Shown: piece after piece, positions 1 to 8,508 of the stretch
Layout: the number at the start of each line of letters is the position of its first letter
Position numbering within the stretch: position 1 is the first letter of the stretch
Notes under the pieces: generated by a model
What the model was told of the DNA's origin: nothing
The model's input: only the letters and a program-made list of their open reading frames with translations
Databases searched by the model: none
Origin: Cyanobacteria bacterium REEB67
Lineage (GTDB): Bacteria; Cyanobacteriota; Vampirovibrionia; Obscuribacterales; Obscuribacteraceae
NCBI GenBank assembly: GCA_018971775.1
Contig: JAGXAB010000004.1
Location: 78,275-142,274 of the forward strand
Length of the DNA stretch: 64,000 nt
Direction of reading: 5' to 3'
Position numbers and translations under genes: made by a program

Positions 1-446
1 TCGAGATCGTTTTGAGCGGCGGTGAGGGCAACACGGGCGAAACCTTTTTTGAAGGGGTGGGTCTGACCATCATAAAAAACATTGCCTTCGGGGAAAATAA
101 CAAAGGGCTCATTGTAGCGGAAACGCTCGGCGACAAAGCCGGCAAAATCGGATTTGGGATTGGCCGGAAAGGCGCCGACTTTGCGGAGCAGAGCACCCTG
201 CAGCCCTCTCAATTCGTTTGGATGGACCATAAAGGTAGAAGGTCTGTCGATCAGACGACCAAGTACCAGGCCATCCCAGCGCGAGGTGTGATTGGCCACG
301 CAGATGAAGGCACCGTCTTTAGGCAGACCGGCGGCGCCGCGCACTTCAATCCGGTTAAAGTAGGCGGCGATCGCTGTTTTGACGAGCATCGAGAGAAAGA
401 AATAAGAGATCGGGTCTTTCAGGTCCTTGATTGCTGCATGTGTCAT
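1..446 (-). CDS. plsC: 1-acyl-glycerol-3-phosphate acyltransferase (PlsC-like), 3' part cut by window edge
   Basis: Reading the minus strand from an ATG at 446 gives about 148 residues that run off the left edge. Both hallmark motifs of the PlsC/LPLAT family are visible: NHTSRWD (the HX4D catalytic pair) near residue 49 and FPEGN near residue 117. The family transfers an acyl chain to lysophosphatidate at the inner membrane to make phosphatidate. A purine-rich AAGGAAGGATG lies upstream of the ATG as a ribosome site. The plus-strand ORF over the same bases has no recognisable motif and is a shadow. The gene appears transcribed away from the next gene only by read-through, because the 179 bases between it and the stop at 626 contain no coding sequence. 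Confidence 0.88.
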   Translation of the reverse strand, partial: MTHAAIKDLKDPISYFFLSMLVKTAIAAYFNRIEVRGAAGLPKDGAFICVANHTSRWDGLVLGRLIDRPSTFMVHPNELRGLQGALLRKVGAFPANPKSDFAGFVAERFRYNEPFVIFPEGNVFYDGQTHPFKKGFARVALTAAQNDL

Positions 447-625
447 GGTCCGTTCATCCTTCCTTTGATTCTGTAATGCTGATGCTGTTATGAAAGCTAA
501 TTTTGATCTTTGCGGCGGAGCAAGCTCCCTTCACAAGACAAATCTAGCCGAAGCAAGCGACCGAACCGAACCTGGACGATCACTTTCAAGACTGTTTTTA
601 GACGATCTGCACGCGCCTCTTGTAT

Positions 626-1465
626 TTAGAAGGCGTCGATGCCGTCATTGACCACCGACGTTACTTCTTCGACCGTATGCGCCGGACTGAGGCCTGACGG
701 ACGGGCGAAGTCGGCGGCACTGGCCTTTGCCTTCAAAATTTCGGAGGTGGTCAAATAGCTCTTTTTCGTGTCGTGCAAATCATGGAAGACCATGTCGAGG
801 GGCACCCCAGGCACGGCCGGCAAGCCGTACATTTTTTGCAGAAGCCGGCCCTGCGCTGCTGGTGCCTCAAAATGATCGGTGACAACGTAGGTGATACTTT
901 GAACGGAACGAGAGGGGATTTCCCTCCGGGCACGCAGCGCCTGCTGACCCGCCACAAAGGTCGGCGTCGATTGATACTGCACCGCCCGGATCGGACCGAG
1001 TGCCCTCGATGGGAAGTCCCTTGAGCCAGCTTTGACAACGGGTATGTCGGCGATATTGACGTTGAAGAGCATATTCCAGGAATAGGCAAAAGGGCTGACG
1101 AATTTGGCCAGAGGCATACTGATACATTTTTTGCTTTTGCTATTGAAGAAAAATACTTCTTTGTATGGCGGCAAAAACAGTGCGACCAGGCCGCTATTGC
1201 GATGCTGCACGCGCAACCCTCTGGCGCTGAGCAGCACCTCCTGGCGACCGACTGTTTTGCAGATCTGGCTGAGGCGATAGGCTGGTACAGTCGAGCGCGG
1301 CGAGGCTATTTCAGCAGCCTCGCCGCTGCCGGCCGGCGCGACAGGCGCGGCCTGGGCCGGCGAGAAGACAGCAAAAGCAAAAGCAAGAGCAAGAGCGAAG
1401 CAAATCGTCTTGAAAAAATAATGGCGAATCGGGCTCGAAAAAGTTTCCTCGGAAAAAAAATTCAT
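626..1465 (-). CDS. Hypothetical exported protein
   Basis: A 279-residue protein that I do not recognise. The N-terminus has a charged segment followed by a hydrophobic core (ICFALALAFAFAVFSPAQA) ending in AQA, a typical Sec signal peptide of about 40 residues, so the mature protein is periplasmic or outer-membrane facing. The rest is mixed alpha/beta in composition without a catalytic motif I can name. GAGGTG precedes the ATG by about 6 bases and supports this start. It is codirectional with the NCS1 permease gene that ends 45 bases upstream, so the two may be cotranscribed, but nothing ties their functions. Confidence 0.7.
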   Translation of the reverse strand: MNFFSEETFSSPIRHYFFKTICFALALAFAFAVFSPAQAAPVAPAGSGEAAEIASPRSTVPAYRLSQICKTVGRQEVLLSARGLRVQHRNSGLVALFLPPYKEVFFFNSKSKKCISMPLAKFVSPFAYSWNMLFNVNIADIPVVKAGSRDFPSRALGPIRAVQYQSTPTFVAGQQALRARREIPSRSVQSITYVVTDHFEAPAAQGRLLQKMYGLPAVPGVPLDMVFHDLHDTKKSYLTTSEILKAKASAADFARPSGLSPAHTVEEVTSVVNDGIDAF

Positions 1466-1509
1466 GAGGGCACCTCAAACGAGATGAAGGCACTGATAGA
1501 GAAACAGAC

Positions 1510-3021
1510 CTATTTAGGCTGACGCATCAGAGCGCAATATGTAATGAGCGAAACACCGAAGCCGACGAACCAACCATAGTCGTAAAAGCCCTTGAGAGCA
1601 GGTACAAAAGCCCCGATCCAGGCCCAAAAGCAACCGGCGATTGTAGCCACCACCGCCTTGTAATTCCATCCGTTTTGATATTTGTATCGTCCGCCGAGAA
1701 GATACAAATCAGCCAGGGCAAGCTCCTTCTTGCGGATCAACCAGTAATCGGCGATCAAGACGCCGGCAATCGCTCCCAGACCGCCGGAATAGCCTTGCAG
1801 CCAAACGAATATATACCCGGAAGGGTCGGCAATCAGACGCCAGGGCTGCATGATCACACCGACGATACCGGTGATCAAGCCGCCCGTTTTGAAGGAGATA
1901 AAGCGCGGCAAGGCATTGGCGAAATCGTTCGCCGGCGAGACGACATTGGCCGCCACATTGACCGAAAGAGTGGCCAGGGCGACCGTGAACATGGCGACGA
2001 CAACAACGGCGGGATCATTGAAGCGACCGATCAATTTGATTGGATCCCAGAGCGAGCTGAGCGGCACATCCGGATAAATGACGACTGCACAGCTCGTGAT
2101 CACCACGCCCATCGTGGCAAAGAGAGCCATGGCCGTTGGCAGGGCGATAATCTGCCCGACCGTCTGTTCTTTTTGCGAGCGGCCGAAGCGGGTGAAATCC
2201 GGCATGTTGAGCGAAAGTGTAGCCCAGAAACCGATCATGCCGGTAAGAGATGGCACGAAGACGACGAAAAATTCGGAGAGAGTTTTGAACTTGCTCTTTT
2301 GATGCATCAAGTCGCCCACGCCGTGCGCCTGATTGATCGCCCAGAGAAAGAGTGCGACAGTCATGAAGAGGACAAAGGGGGCGGCAAGGCCCTCCACTTT
2401 TTTGAGCAGATCCATACCGCGATAGACGATAAAAATGTTGAAGGCCCAGAAAAGCGCGAAGGAAAACCATTCGCAGCCCATGTAACCACCATAAGGGCCG
2501 CCGAAAAGCAGCTTCCAGGCAGGCCAAAGCGCCAGAAACATTGTATTCAGTGCCTGACCACCGATCCAGGCCTGGATGCCGAACCAGCCGCAGGCGACGA
2601 CGGCCCGCATCAGAGCAGGCAAATTGGAGCCAACCGTCCCGTAAGCGGCGCGGGCAAAAACAGGGAAAGGGATACCATATTTGGTGCCCGGATGAGAATT
2701 GAGCAAAATCGGTATGAGCACTATCGTATTGCCGAGCATGATCGTAAAAACGGCTTGCATGGCGTTCATGCCCGAAGCAATCAAACCGGACGACATCATA
2801 TAAGTAGGGATGCAGGCCGACATGGCGAACCAGAGGGCGACATAATTGTAAGTCGTCCAGTTGCGCGCCGACACCGCCACAGGAGCGAGATCGTGGTTGT
2901 AGATCGGACTTGCTTCGATAGCGTACGTCGAGGTCAGCTCGACCCGCCCGTCCGCATGGACCGTGCAGGCCGTACCACTTGCCCCGAGCTCCTCTTCACG
3001 ATTTGAATCTTCGACTGCCAT
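1510..3021 (-). CDS. NCS1-family nucleobase/allantoin cation symporter
   Basis: About 503 residues with some twelve hydrophobic segments. The N-terminal signature RNWTTYNYVALWFAMSACIP, followed by a Tyr/Met-rich helix and an LIPILLNSHPGTKYGIPFPV segment, is typical of the nucleobase:cation symporter-1 family, which imports allantoin, hydantoins, uracil or related compounds. Length fits the family (about 450-520). I chose the ATG at 3021 because AGGAGA sits 7 bases before it; a longer reading from 3048 has no ribosome site. The substrate cannot be read from sequence, and no purine or hydantoin catabolic gene is next to it. A short inverted repeat (CTACC/GGTAG, 3054-3067) lies in its upstream region. 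Confidence 0.9.
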   Translation of the reverse strand: MAVEDSNREEELGASGTACTVHADGRVELTSTYAIEASPIYNHDLAPVAVSARNWTTYNYVALWFAMSACIPTYMMSSGLIASGMNAMQAVFTIMLGNTIVLIPILLNSHPGTKYGIPFPVFARAAYGTVGSNLPALMRAVVACGWFGIQAWIGGQALNTMFLALWPAWKLLFGGPYGGYMGCEWFSFALFWAFNIFIVYRGMDLLKKVEGLAAPFVLFMTVALFLWAINQAHGVGDLMHQKSKFKTLSEFFVVFVPSLTGMIGFWATLSLNMPDFTRFGRSQKEQTVGQIIALPTAMALFATMGVVITSCAVVIYPDVPLSSLWDPIKLIGRFNDPAVVVVAMFTVALATLSVNVAANVVSPANDFANALPRFISFKTGGLITGIVGVIMQPWRLIADPSGYIFVWLQGYSGGLGAIAGVLIADYWLIRKKELALADLYLLGGRYKYQNGWNYKAVVATIAGCFWAWIGAFVPALKGFYDYGWFVGFGVSLITYCALMRQPK

Positions 3022-3053
3022 CTCTGCTTCTCCTGGCGCGGACCGCATTAATA

Positions 3054-3067
3054 CTACCCCAAGGTAG
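3054..3067. promoter_or_regulatory. Small inverted repeat in divergent intergenic region
   Basis: CTACC and GGTAG separated by four bases lie between the NCS1 permease (minus) and the small basic protein gene (plus), 33 bases before the permease start. The position suits an operator or a 5'-UTR hairpin; the repeat is short and could be chance. Confidence 0.3.
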
Positions 3068-3139
3068 ACTTAGAAAATTTCAAAAGTGGTAAATTGGAAG
3101 TGTGGGCGAAATTATGCAGGTGCAGAGAGGAGAGAAGCA

Positions 3140-3424
3140 ATGCGAGCGACAGCAAAAGCCCCGGCAGCAAAAACCTCAACGGCAAAAACCTCAACGCCGA
3201 AAGCCTCATTAGCCAAGGCGCCGGCGGCCAAAAAGACAGCGGCCGCTAAAACCAGCACAGCGCAAGCCGGTGGCAAGACGACCAAAAAGAGCTCCTTCGA
3301 TGAGCTGTCGATCTGCCCGGTGGGCGGAGCCGGATGGTGTCCCTATCCTTTTTCGGTGGCTCAGCTCAAGCGTCGGCTCAAAGCCCGGGCCGCTGCGGCA
3401 GCGCAGGCTGAAGCCGGGCAATAG
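3140..3424 (+). CDS. Small protein with Lys/Ala-rich histone-H1-like N-terminus and conserved-looking Cys core
   Basis: A 94-residue protein. Residues 1 to about 55 are a low-complexity tail made of repeated AKTST/AKAPAAK-type units, resembling histone H1 or bacterial Hc1-like tails that bind nucleic acid non-specifically. The C-terminal half is different: SFDELSICPVGGAGWCPYPF then VAQLKRRLK, with two Cys and several Gly/Pro/aromatic residues as in a short metal-binding or SAP-like motif. The ATG at 3140 is preceded by AGAGGAGAGAAGC, much better than the upstream in-frame start at 3086. Function unknown; a nucleoid-associated or RNA-binding role is inferred only from composition. Confidence 0.6.
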   Translation: MRATAKAPAAKTSTAKTSTPKASLAKAPAAKKTAAAKTSTAQAGGKTTKKSSFDELSICPVGGAGWCPYPFSVAQLKRRLKARAAAAAQAEAGQ

Positions 3425-3460
3425 CCCCGGAGCAACGAAGCTTCTGGAAAAGCAAAAAAA

Positions 3461-3484
3461 AGCAGGCTGTTCAGACAACCTGCT
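3461..3484 (+). terminator. Hairpin after the small basic protein gene
   Basis: AGCAGGCTG, a six-base loop and CAACCTGCT form a stem with one mismatch, preceded by a run of A and followed by a weak T-rich stretch. It is 36 bases past the stop and probably ends transcription, possibly in both directions. Confidence 0.5.
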
Positions 3485-3553
3485 CCTGTAGTTTTGGCAT
3501 AACCTTTGACCGTCTCGAGAGCGCAGATCAAAAGCGCAGGCCCAGAGGGTGAA

Positions 3554-3757
3554 TCAAGCGGCTGGACGCATCGGCTTCCAGTTCAAGGCACACACTCCGT
3601 TCTTGCAGGCGTCGGCACAGGCATCAGCCCCGCCTTCGACTACTTCCAGGCGGCCAAATTCGGCCTGCTGACTTTCTCTATTTTCATCACCCGACGCGAG
3701 GCCCGGATTTGACAGGCTGGCGGGGGAAGCTAAATCGGCGTTAGAAAAATCATTCAT
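3554..3757 (-). CDS. Possible small Cys-containing protein
   Basis: A 67-residue ORF starting MNDFSNADLASPASL and ending with a Cys-spaced segment (CADACKNGVCALNWKP). The composition looks more like protein than the opposite strand does, and the Cys spacing C-X3-C-X4-C could bind metal. There is no good ribosome site. An alternative GTG start at 3790 would add residues TTTVTTTVTT encoded by the 12-bp tandem repeat. I cannot exclude that the whole stretch 3485-3880 is non-coding. Confidence 0.33.
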   Translation of the reverse strand: MNDFSNADLASPASLSNPGLASGDENRESQQAEFGRLEVVEGGADACADACKNGVCALNWKPMRPAA

Positions 3758-3758
3758 T

Positions 3759-3794
3759 GTAGTCACCGTTGTAGTCACCGTTGTAGTCACCGTT
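3759..3794. repeat. Three tandem copies of a 12-bp unit
   Basis: The unit GTAGTCACCGTT occurs three times without a mismatch at 3759, 3771 and 3783, and a partial fourth (GTAACC) follows. The unit length is a multiple of three, so on the minus strand it keeps the frame and reads Thr-Thr-Val-Thr, upstream of the possible small gene at 3554-3757. Confidence 0.9.
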
Positions 3795-3880
3795 GTAACC
3801 GGGATTGCCGTATGGGATGTTTGATGGAAAGATAATAGACAACTAATCTGACCTGATCCATTGGGGGAAATACGAACACC

Positions 3881-4765
3881 TTGCTTTTTAATCTATTGTC
3901 AAAGGTCCGGCAGCGCCCTCATAACTTCATTTTAAAAGACACATTTGGAAGATTTCGTGAGGTTTTTGTCCTTTTATGGCCTCGATTGGCAGCGAAGGCG
4001 ATCGCCCTTACGACCGGCCTGGCGGCCCTAATGGTGATTTGGACGGCGTTTGCGATCCTGGTTTCTGGGCCCGCTCTGGCTTATACGATCGAAGGCAAAG
4101 TCGAGCACGTCGAGAGTCTGCCCGCAGTCGAGCGCAAATTCAGTCCGGGCGTGGAATTTGACCAGTCCCTCGAGCTCTCCCCCGACAATATCTGGATTAA
4201 AGTACCCTCCTGGCTGGCCGGCGTCTGGTCGGCACGGCAAGAGACGATGGTGTTCCGACGCGATTTTCGCAGCGGCAAAGAGAGCAGCGAACGCCGCGAC
4301 TTCAAAGCCAAACAGGATTTTACTTATGGCCAGCAGGCCGATAAAAGCGGTCAGGTCTGGCATTATCTGGGCGTGCCTTACACTTCCAAATCGACCCGTT
4401 CCCAGGCAATTGAGATCCATGAGGTGAAAGAAAAACAACTGGTGCAGGGCGGCAGCGATGAGGTTACTTTCCGGGCGGTGGCTACCGTCATCCTTGTCGA
4501 TGATTTCACCTCGCGCATCAAACGCACCTACCAGCAAGAAAGTCTAACCAGCTATCAGCCAATCGCCGAAGACCGCCTTTCGATGACGGCTTCAACCAAG
4601 GTCTTCGACGCGCAAGGGCAGCCGCAGACGCTTCAAGAAAACGAAGCGATAATCAAAAGAGCGAGACGATTCCAGCCGATTGATCGCAAAGACGGAAAAG
4701 ATTTGAAGGGCCTTTTCCGCCAGTTTCTGATCGCTAAAGGCCTGGGAGATCTGGTCGTCGACTAA
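3881..4765 (+). CDS. Hypothetical membrane-anchored protein
   Basis: A 294-residue protein I do not recognise. Residues about 38-64 form one long hydrophobic segment (AAKAIALTTGLAALMVIW and on) ending SGPALA, which is either a membrane anchor or a late signal peptide. The remainder is hydrophilic with many charged residues and beta-strand-like patterns, so most of it should lie outside the cytoplasm. It starts at TTG with GGGGGAAA about 12 bases before. Its stop overlaps the stop of the convergent gene at 4762 by four bases (CTAA), leaving no room for a separate terminator. Confidence 0.65.
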   Translation: MLFNLLSKVRQRPHNFILKDTFGRFREVFVLLWPRLAAKAIALTTGLAALMVIWTAFAILVSGPALAYTIEGKVEHVESLPAVERKFSPGVEFDQSLELSPDNIWIKVPSWLAGVWSARQETMVFRRDFRSGKESSERRDFKAKQDFTYGQQADKSGQVWHYLGVPYTSKSTRSQAIEIHEVKEKQLVQGGSDEVTFRAVATVILVDDFTSRIKRTYQQESLTSYQPIAEDRLSMTASTKVFDAQGQPQTLQENEAIIKRARRFQPIDRKDGKDLKGLFRQFLIAKGLGDLVVD

Positions 4766-5172
4766 GGTTTTTTGTAGGGCATAAATGAAAGAAATGGTTT
4801 GCCCTGCCAGAGCGCCACGGCAATGGTGATCGTACCGACGCCGCTCAGGGTCAAACGTACGGTCGGATGCATGCCCCGGCTAGCTCTCACACCTCCGGGC
4901 AGGACATTTTGTCCGTAAATCCAGCTCCAATCGACGGCGCAGACGGCATCCGCCGCCGCCTCGATCTGATTGGCGTCAAGCACGGCGGCACTGATGCCGC
5001 ATTCTTCCTCATCGGCTGTGGCCTTGAGCATCAGGCCGCGACCGTCCTCAAAAAAGACGACGAAACTATCGAGTGAACTCTGAGCCGCCTTGATCCGGGC
5101 GCCTTCCAGGGCGGTGGGATCAAAAACGGCTTCGGCTGTGGCACTTTGTAAATGCGAATTGTTCTGTGTCAT
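4762..5172 (-). CDS. Hypothetical protein, cytoplasmic
   Basis: A 136-residue protein with no signal peptide or membrane segment. It is acidic in its first half (FFEDGRGLMLKATADEEECG), has an Ala/Asp-rich central region, and a beta-rich C-terminus. No family is recognised. AGGATGGCCG precedes the ATG as a ribosome site. It is transcribed divergently from the YhiN-like flavoprotein gene, with a shared promoter region of about 55 bases, and tail to tail with 3881-4765. Confidence 0.65.
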   Translation of the reverse strand: MTQNNSHLQSATAEAVFDPTALEGARIKAAQSSLDSFVVFFEDGRGLMLKATADEEECGISAAVLDANQIEAAADAVCAVDWSWIYGQNVLPGGVRASRGMHPTVRLTLSGVGTITIAVALWQGKPFLSFMPYKKP

Positions 5173-5227
5173 CGGCCATCCTGCTATTCTTATGTTTTGC
5201 CGCTATTTTAGCCTTCAGAAGAAAATC

Positions 5228-6409
5228 TTGCATATATTTGACGTAATTGTAATCGGCGCCGGCGGAGCCGGCATGATGTGCGCGGCCCAGGTAGGTCAGC
5301 AGGGCCGCTCTGTTGTCGTCCTCGATCACAATGCCCAGGTGGGACGCAAAATTCTCATCTCCGGCGGCGGTCGCTGCAACTTTACCAATGTCGAAGCCCG
5401 TCCAGAAAATTTCGTCAGTAAAAATCCGCATTTTTGCAAATCGGCGCTCGCCCGCTATCGCCCCGCCGACTTTATCAAGCTGGTTGAAAGCTACCGCATC
5501 CGCTATCACGAGAAAAAACTGGGACAGCTTTTTTGCGACGACAGCGCCAGGCAGATTGTCGATCTGCTGCTCGACGAAATGGATAAGGGCGGTGTGAAAC
5601 TATCCCTGAACACTAAAATAGACTCGGTCAAGAAGAGCGAGGATTTTTTCGAAGTCGAGACCAGTCGTGGTCTTTTCAAAGCAGAGCGTCTTGTCGTAGC
5701 CACCGGCGGCTTATCGGTGCCGCAAGTCGGTGCCACCGGATTTGGTTACGAGATCGCTCGCTATTTCAATCTCAAGATCGTTCAGACAGAGCCTGCCCTC
5801 GACGGCTTCACCTGGTCCCACGACGACCTCGACCGCTTCGGGCCACTGGCGGGAGTTTCGCTCGATACCGTCGTCAGTGCCGGTAAAGCATCTTTTCGTG
5901 AAAATGTCCTCTTCACGCATACCGGTCTGAGCGGGCCGGCCAGCTTGCAGGCATCGCTCTACTGGCAGCGCGGTCAAAAACTCACCATCGACCTCAGCCC
6001 CGAACTCGATGTCGGCGACTATCTCCTCAGCCGCCGCCGCGAAGGCGTGCGCCAGGAACTGAAAAATGTCCTGGCCGAGGTTTTGCCCCGACGCTTCGCC
6101 GACGCCTTTGTCGAAGGTAAAAGTCTGGCCGGTCCATTGAACGGTCTGGCTGAAAAAACCCTGCTAAATGTCGGTCAGAGCCTTAAGAGCTGGCAGGTCC
6201 AGCCCCAGGCGACGGTTGGCTACCGCAAGGCGGAAGTCACCAGGGGTGGTGTCGATACCAGTCATCTATCCAGTCAGACTATGGAATGTAAAACGGTACC
6301 AGGACTTTATTTTATCGGCGAAGTGGTCGATGTGACCGGTCAGCTCGGCGGTTACAACTTCCAGTGGGCCTGGGCTTCGGCTGTCAGTGTCGCCGCCGCG
6401 CTGGCCTGA
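5228..6409 (+). CDS. HI0933/YhiN-family FAD-dependent oxidoreductase
   Basis: About 393 residues. The Rossmann FAD motif DVIVIGAGGAGMMCA opens the protein, followed by the family signature GGGRCNFTN near residue 55. The C-terminal flavoprotein box GEVVDVTGQLGGYNFQWAWA is typical of COG2081/HI0933 proteins. Their substrate is still unsettled. I chose the TTG at 5228 because it puts the FAD motif four residues from the start, as is usual, and has AGAAGAAAA just before it. An ATG at 5192 in the same frame would add twelve residues but has no ribosome site. The gene ends in a strong hairpin that includes its own stop codon. Confidence 0.88.
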   Translation: MHIFDVIVIGAGGAGMMCAAQVGQQGRSVVVLDHNAQVGRKILISGGGRCNFTNVEARPENFVSKNPHFCKSALARYRPADFIKLVESYRIRYHEKKLGQLFCDDSARQIVDLLLDEMDKGGVKLSLNTKIDSVKKSEDFFEVETSRGLFKAERLVVATGGLSVPQVGATGFGYEIARYFNLKIVQTEPALDGFTWSHDDLDRFGPLAGVSLDTVVSAGKASFRENVLFTHTGLSGPASLQASLYWQRGQKLTIDLSPELDVGDYLLSRRREGVRQELKNVLAEVLPRRFADAFVEGKSLAGPLNGLAEKTLLNVGQSLKSWQVQPQATVGYRKAEVTRGGVDTSHLSSQTMECKTVPGLYFIGEVVDVTGQLGGYNFQWAWASAVSVAAALA

Positions 6410-6438
6410 TGTGTAGACATTGTCCGCACATCATTTTT
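6407..6438 (+). terminator. Rho-independent terminator after the flavoprotein gene
   Basis: TGATGTGTAGAC, loop ATT, then GTCCGCACATCA forms a 12-base-pair stem with one mismatch and one wobble, followed directly by TTTTT. The first TGA is the stop codon of the flavoprotein. Similar ATT-loop hairpins occur at 33331 and 56451. Confidence 0.75.
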
Positions 6439-6469
6439 GCCCGCCAACGCGACCTGATACAGCAACAGA

Positions 6470-8179
6470 CTATCTGGCCCGGTGCTGCAGCAGACAATAA
6501 TCGCCTTCCTGGCTGGTGAGCGTCACGCTTGGCAAAGTCTTCAAAAATTCTAGCTTATCGATCTTGCTCAAAATGGAGGCGACCGGAACGGCCGCCAGAT
6601 GTGCTTTTAACTCATCGCCGCCGTTGATGTTTTCAACCCGGCGCAGGGCATAAAAAGGCACTCCTGGCTTACGCATATCGAAGACGATGATTTCGCCCTC
6701 GGCTTGACCGGCCACACGCGCGTATTGCGGCAGGGGACCTTCGAGTTTGGCCGCTATTAGAGGCAGCGCCAGATTTAAATAAACGGCAAAAACACCGGCA
6801 CTGATCAGAGCAAAAGCGGTGAGGGCTATAACGTTGCGACGCAGACGCAATAAGACCAGGGCCAGAAAAGCGGCCCCCGTCTGCATAGCGGCAAAGCTAC
6901 GTAACAGAGCCGGTATACCGGCCGGTAAGGATTTGGCCCGGCGCATCAATTGCGGTCCGAGCGCCCCAGCGCCGGCGTAGACGATGACCATGGCCAGGAG
7001 CGGATAGCCCAGGCGCGTAAAGGAAGAGGTGACGAAAGCAGCCTCCAACTCCCCGGCGACGAGGATGGCCATGGCCGGAAAAGCAGGCAATGTGTAGGGC
7101 AGGAGCTTTGATACAGACATGCTGTAGAAAATAAGCACAGAAAGCGCCCAGAGCAAACAGTAAAAATAGAGGTCCTCGGCCGGCGATTGCACGAGCAAAA
7201 GACTCCTGATTTTGGCCAGAATAGAAAAAACACTTGCACCGGCATTTTCTCCCGGATTGCTCCTTGCCTCTGTCCGGCTGAAATTAGCGCGTAGCAGAGT
7301 GACCAGCCTTTTTGCCTGGACGAATAGTATCTGGGGCAGATAAAAACTAAAGGGAAAATAGCCGGCGAACATGGCCGCGCCGTGATACCAGAAGGGTTGT
7401 TTGTGATTGTCGACGACGGCGGTGAAGCGCTGGAAATTTTCGCGGACGATAAATTCCTGGAAGTATGCACCCTTTGTTACGCTTATCTCCAGGATAAACC
7501 AGGGCAAGCTGATAAGACCGACAAACAGAGCGCCGATCAAAGGTTTATAAAATTGCAGGGCGACCTTGAGCTCGCCGCGCAAAAAATGATAGACAAAGAG
7601 AATACCCAGGGGGAGAACCAGACCGACAGGTCCTTTTGTCATTACGGCCAGACCGAGCAAGAGATAGGCAATCATGGCAAAGGGAAAGGAACGCCTCTTA
7701 AAAGCATGAAAGAAAGCAAGCTGGCTGCCGGCCATGAAAAGAGCGAGCGGCATATCCGTAATCGCCTCGCGGGCGGTGAGCACGAAAAGCGGCGCAAAAA
7801 CCAGTGAGAGTGCGCCGATCACAGCCGCCCGCACCGAGATGTAGCGAGCGATAAAAAGGTAAACAACGGCGACGAGAATGGTGCCGCAGCCGACGCCAAA
7901 AAGCCTGGCCGCCATCTCGTTGACGCCAAACAGTTTGAAACAGAGAGCCATGGCCCAGATACACAGAGGTGGCTTGGTGTACCGCACCACATAATTGAGC
8001 AAAGTCGTCACATATTCGCCGGTGACGAGCATCTCGCGGGCCGGCTCGGCGTAAAGGGCCTCGTCCGGATTGAAGAGCGGGTAGTGACCGAGACCGCCGC
8101 CCAGAACTATGAAGCTGGCGAGCAAAACGAGGATGAGGCCGCTGAGCCTGAGTTTCAAATTTTCTTTGGACACGGCCAC
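6470..8179 (-). CDS. ArnT/PMT-like (GT39/GT83) polyprenyl-phosphate-sugar glycosyltransferase
   Basis: A 569-residue protein with about eleven membrane segments. The first periplasmic loop carries FNPDEALYAEPAREML, the acidic Asp-Glu motif that these GT-C glycosyltransferases use for catalysis. The pattern YTKPPLCIWAMAL downstream is also typical. The family moves a sugar from a polyprenyl-phosphate carrier to lipid A, protein or another envelope acceptor on the outer side of the inner membrane; the acceptor here is unknown. Start is a GTG at 8179 without a clear ribosome site. It converges with the flavoprotein gene and shares its terminator region. Confidence 0.85.
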   Translation of the reverse strand: MAVSKENLKLRLSGLILVLLASFIVLGGGLGHYPLFNPDEALYAEPAREMLVTGEYVTTLLNYVVRYTKPPLCIWAMALCFKLFGVNEMAARLFGVGCGTILVAVVYLFIARYISVRAAVIGALSLVFAPLFVLTAREAITDMPLALFMAGSQLAFFHAFKRRSFPFAMIAYLLLGLAVMTKGPVGLVLPLGILFVYHFLRGELKVALQFYKPLIGALFVGLISLPWFILEISVTKGAYFQEFIVRENFQRFTAVVDNHKQPFWYHGAAMFAGYFPFSFYLPQILFVQAKRLVTLLRANFSRTEARSNPGENAGASVFSILAKIRSLLLVQSPAEDLYFYCLLWALSVLIFYSMSVSKLLPYTLPAFPAMAILVAGELEAAFVTSSFTRLGYPLLAMVIVYAGAGALGPQLMRRAKSLPAGIPALLRSFAAMQTGAAFLALVLLRLRRNVIALTAFALISAGVFAVYLNLALPLIAAKLEGPLPQYARVAGQAEGEIIVFDMRKPGVPFYALRRVENINGGDELKAHLAAVPVASILSKIDKLEFLKTLPSVTLTSQEGDYCLLQHRAR

Positions 8180-8508
8180 CGGCTTTGCTGATTATCGCTC
8201 TTCACTGGGTACTAAATATCTAGCGTCCCAGGGTTTTGAACATGATAATTGGCCGGGGGACATTTTTGGGGTCGGCGGCCGAGGCAAACGTCTTCGGGGG
8301 CGCGCTTGGCAACCAGCCTCGTTGCAATAGCCTTGGACCGCTACAGGGCTTGGGCTATGGCATATTAAGAAGATCGTTAACTATGCTTACTATTTAGGCG
8401 TGAAGGCGATCTTTATGTGAAGCTATGGTAATGTCTGATGAGCTGGGCATACTCTGCCTTTGCACTGGTCAGACAGGGGCAAACACCGTTATCAAAGGTC
8501 ACGTTAAA
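8180..8508. other. Intergenic region between the glycosyltransferase and dapL
   Basis: These 329 bases separate two divergent genes and should hold both promoters. I see no convincing coding sequence. AAGATCG and CGATCTT (about 8370 and 8408) could pair across 35 bases but this is weak. An in-frame ATG at 8425 precedes dapL without a ribosome site. Confidence 0.4.

Noticed and set aside
12..476. Plus-strand ORF of 154 codons
   Set aside because: The minus strand encodes a clear PlsC acyltransferase with both catalytic motifs over the same bases.
1675..3006. Plus-strand ORF of 443 codons opposite the NCS1 permease
   Set aside because: Highly charged, no family signal, and fully antisense to a recognisable membrane transporter.
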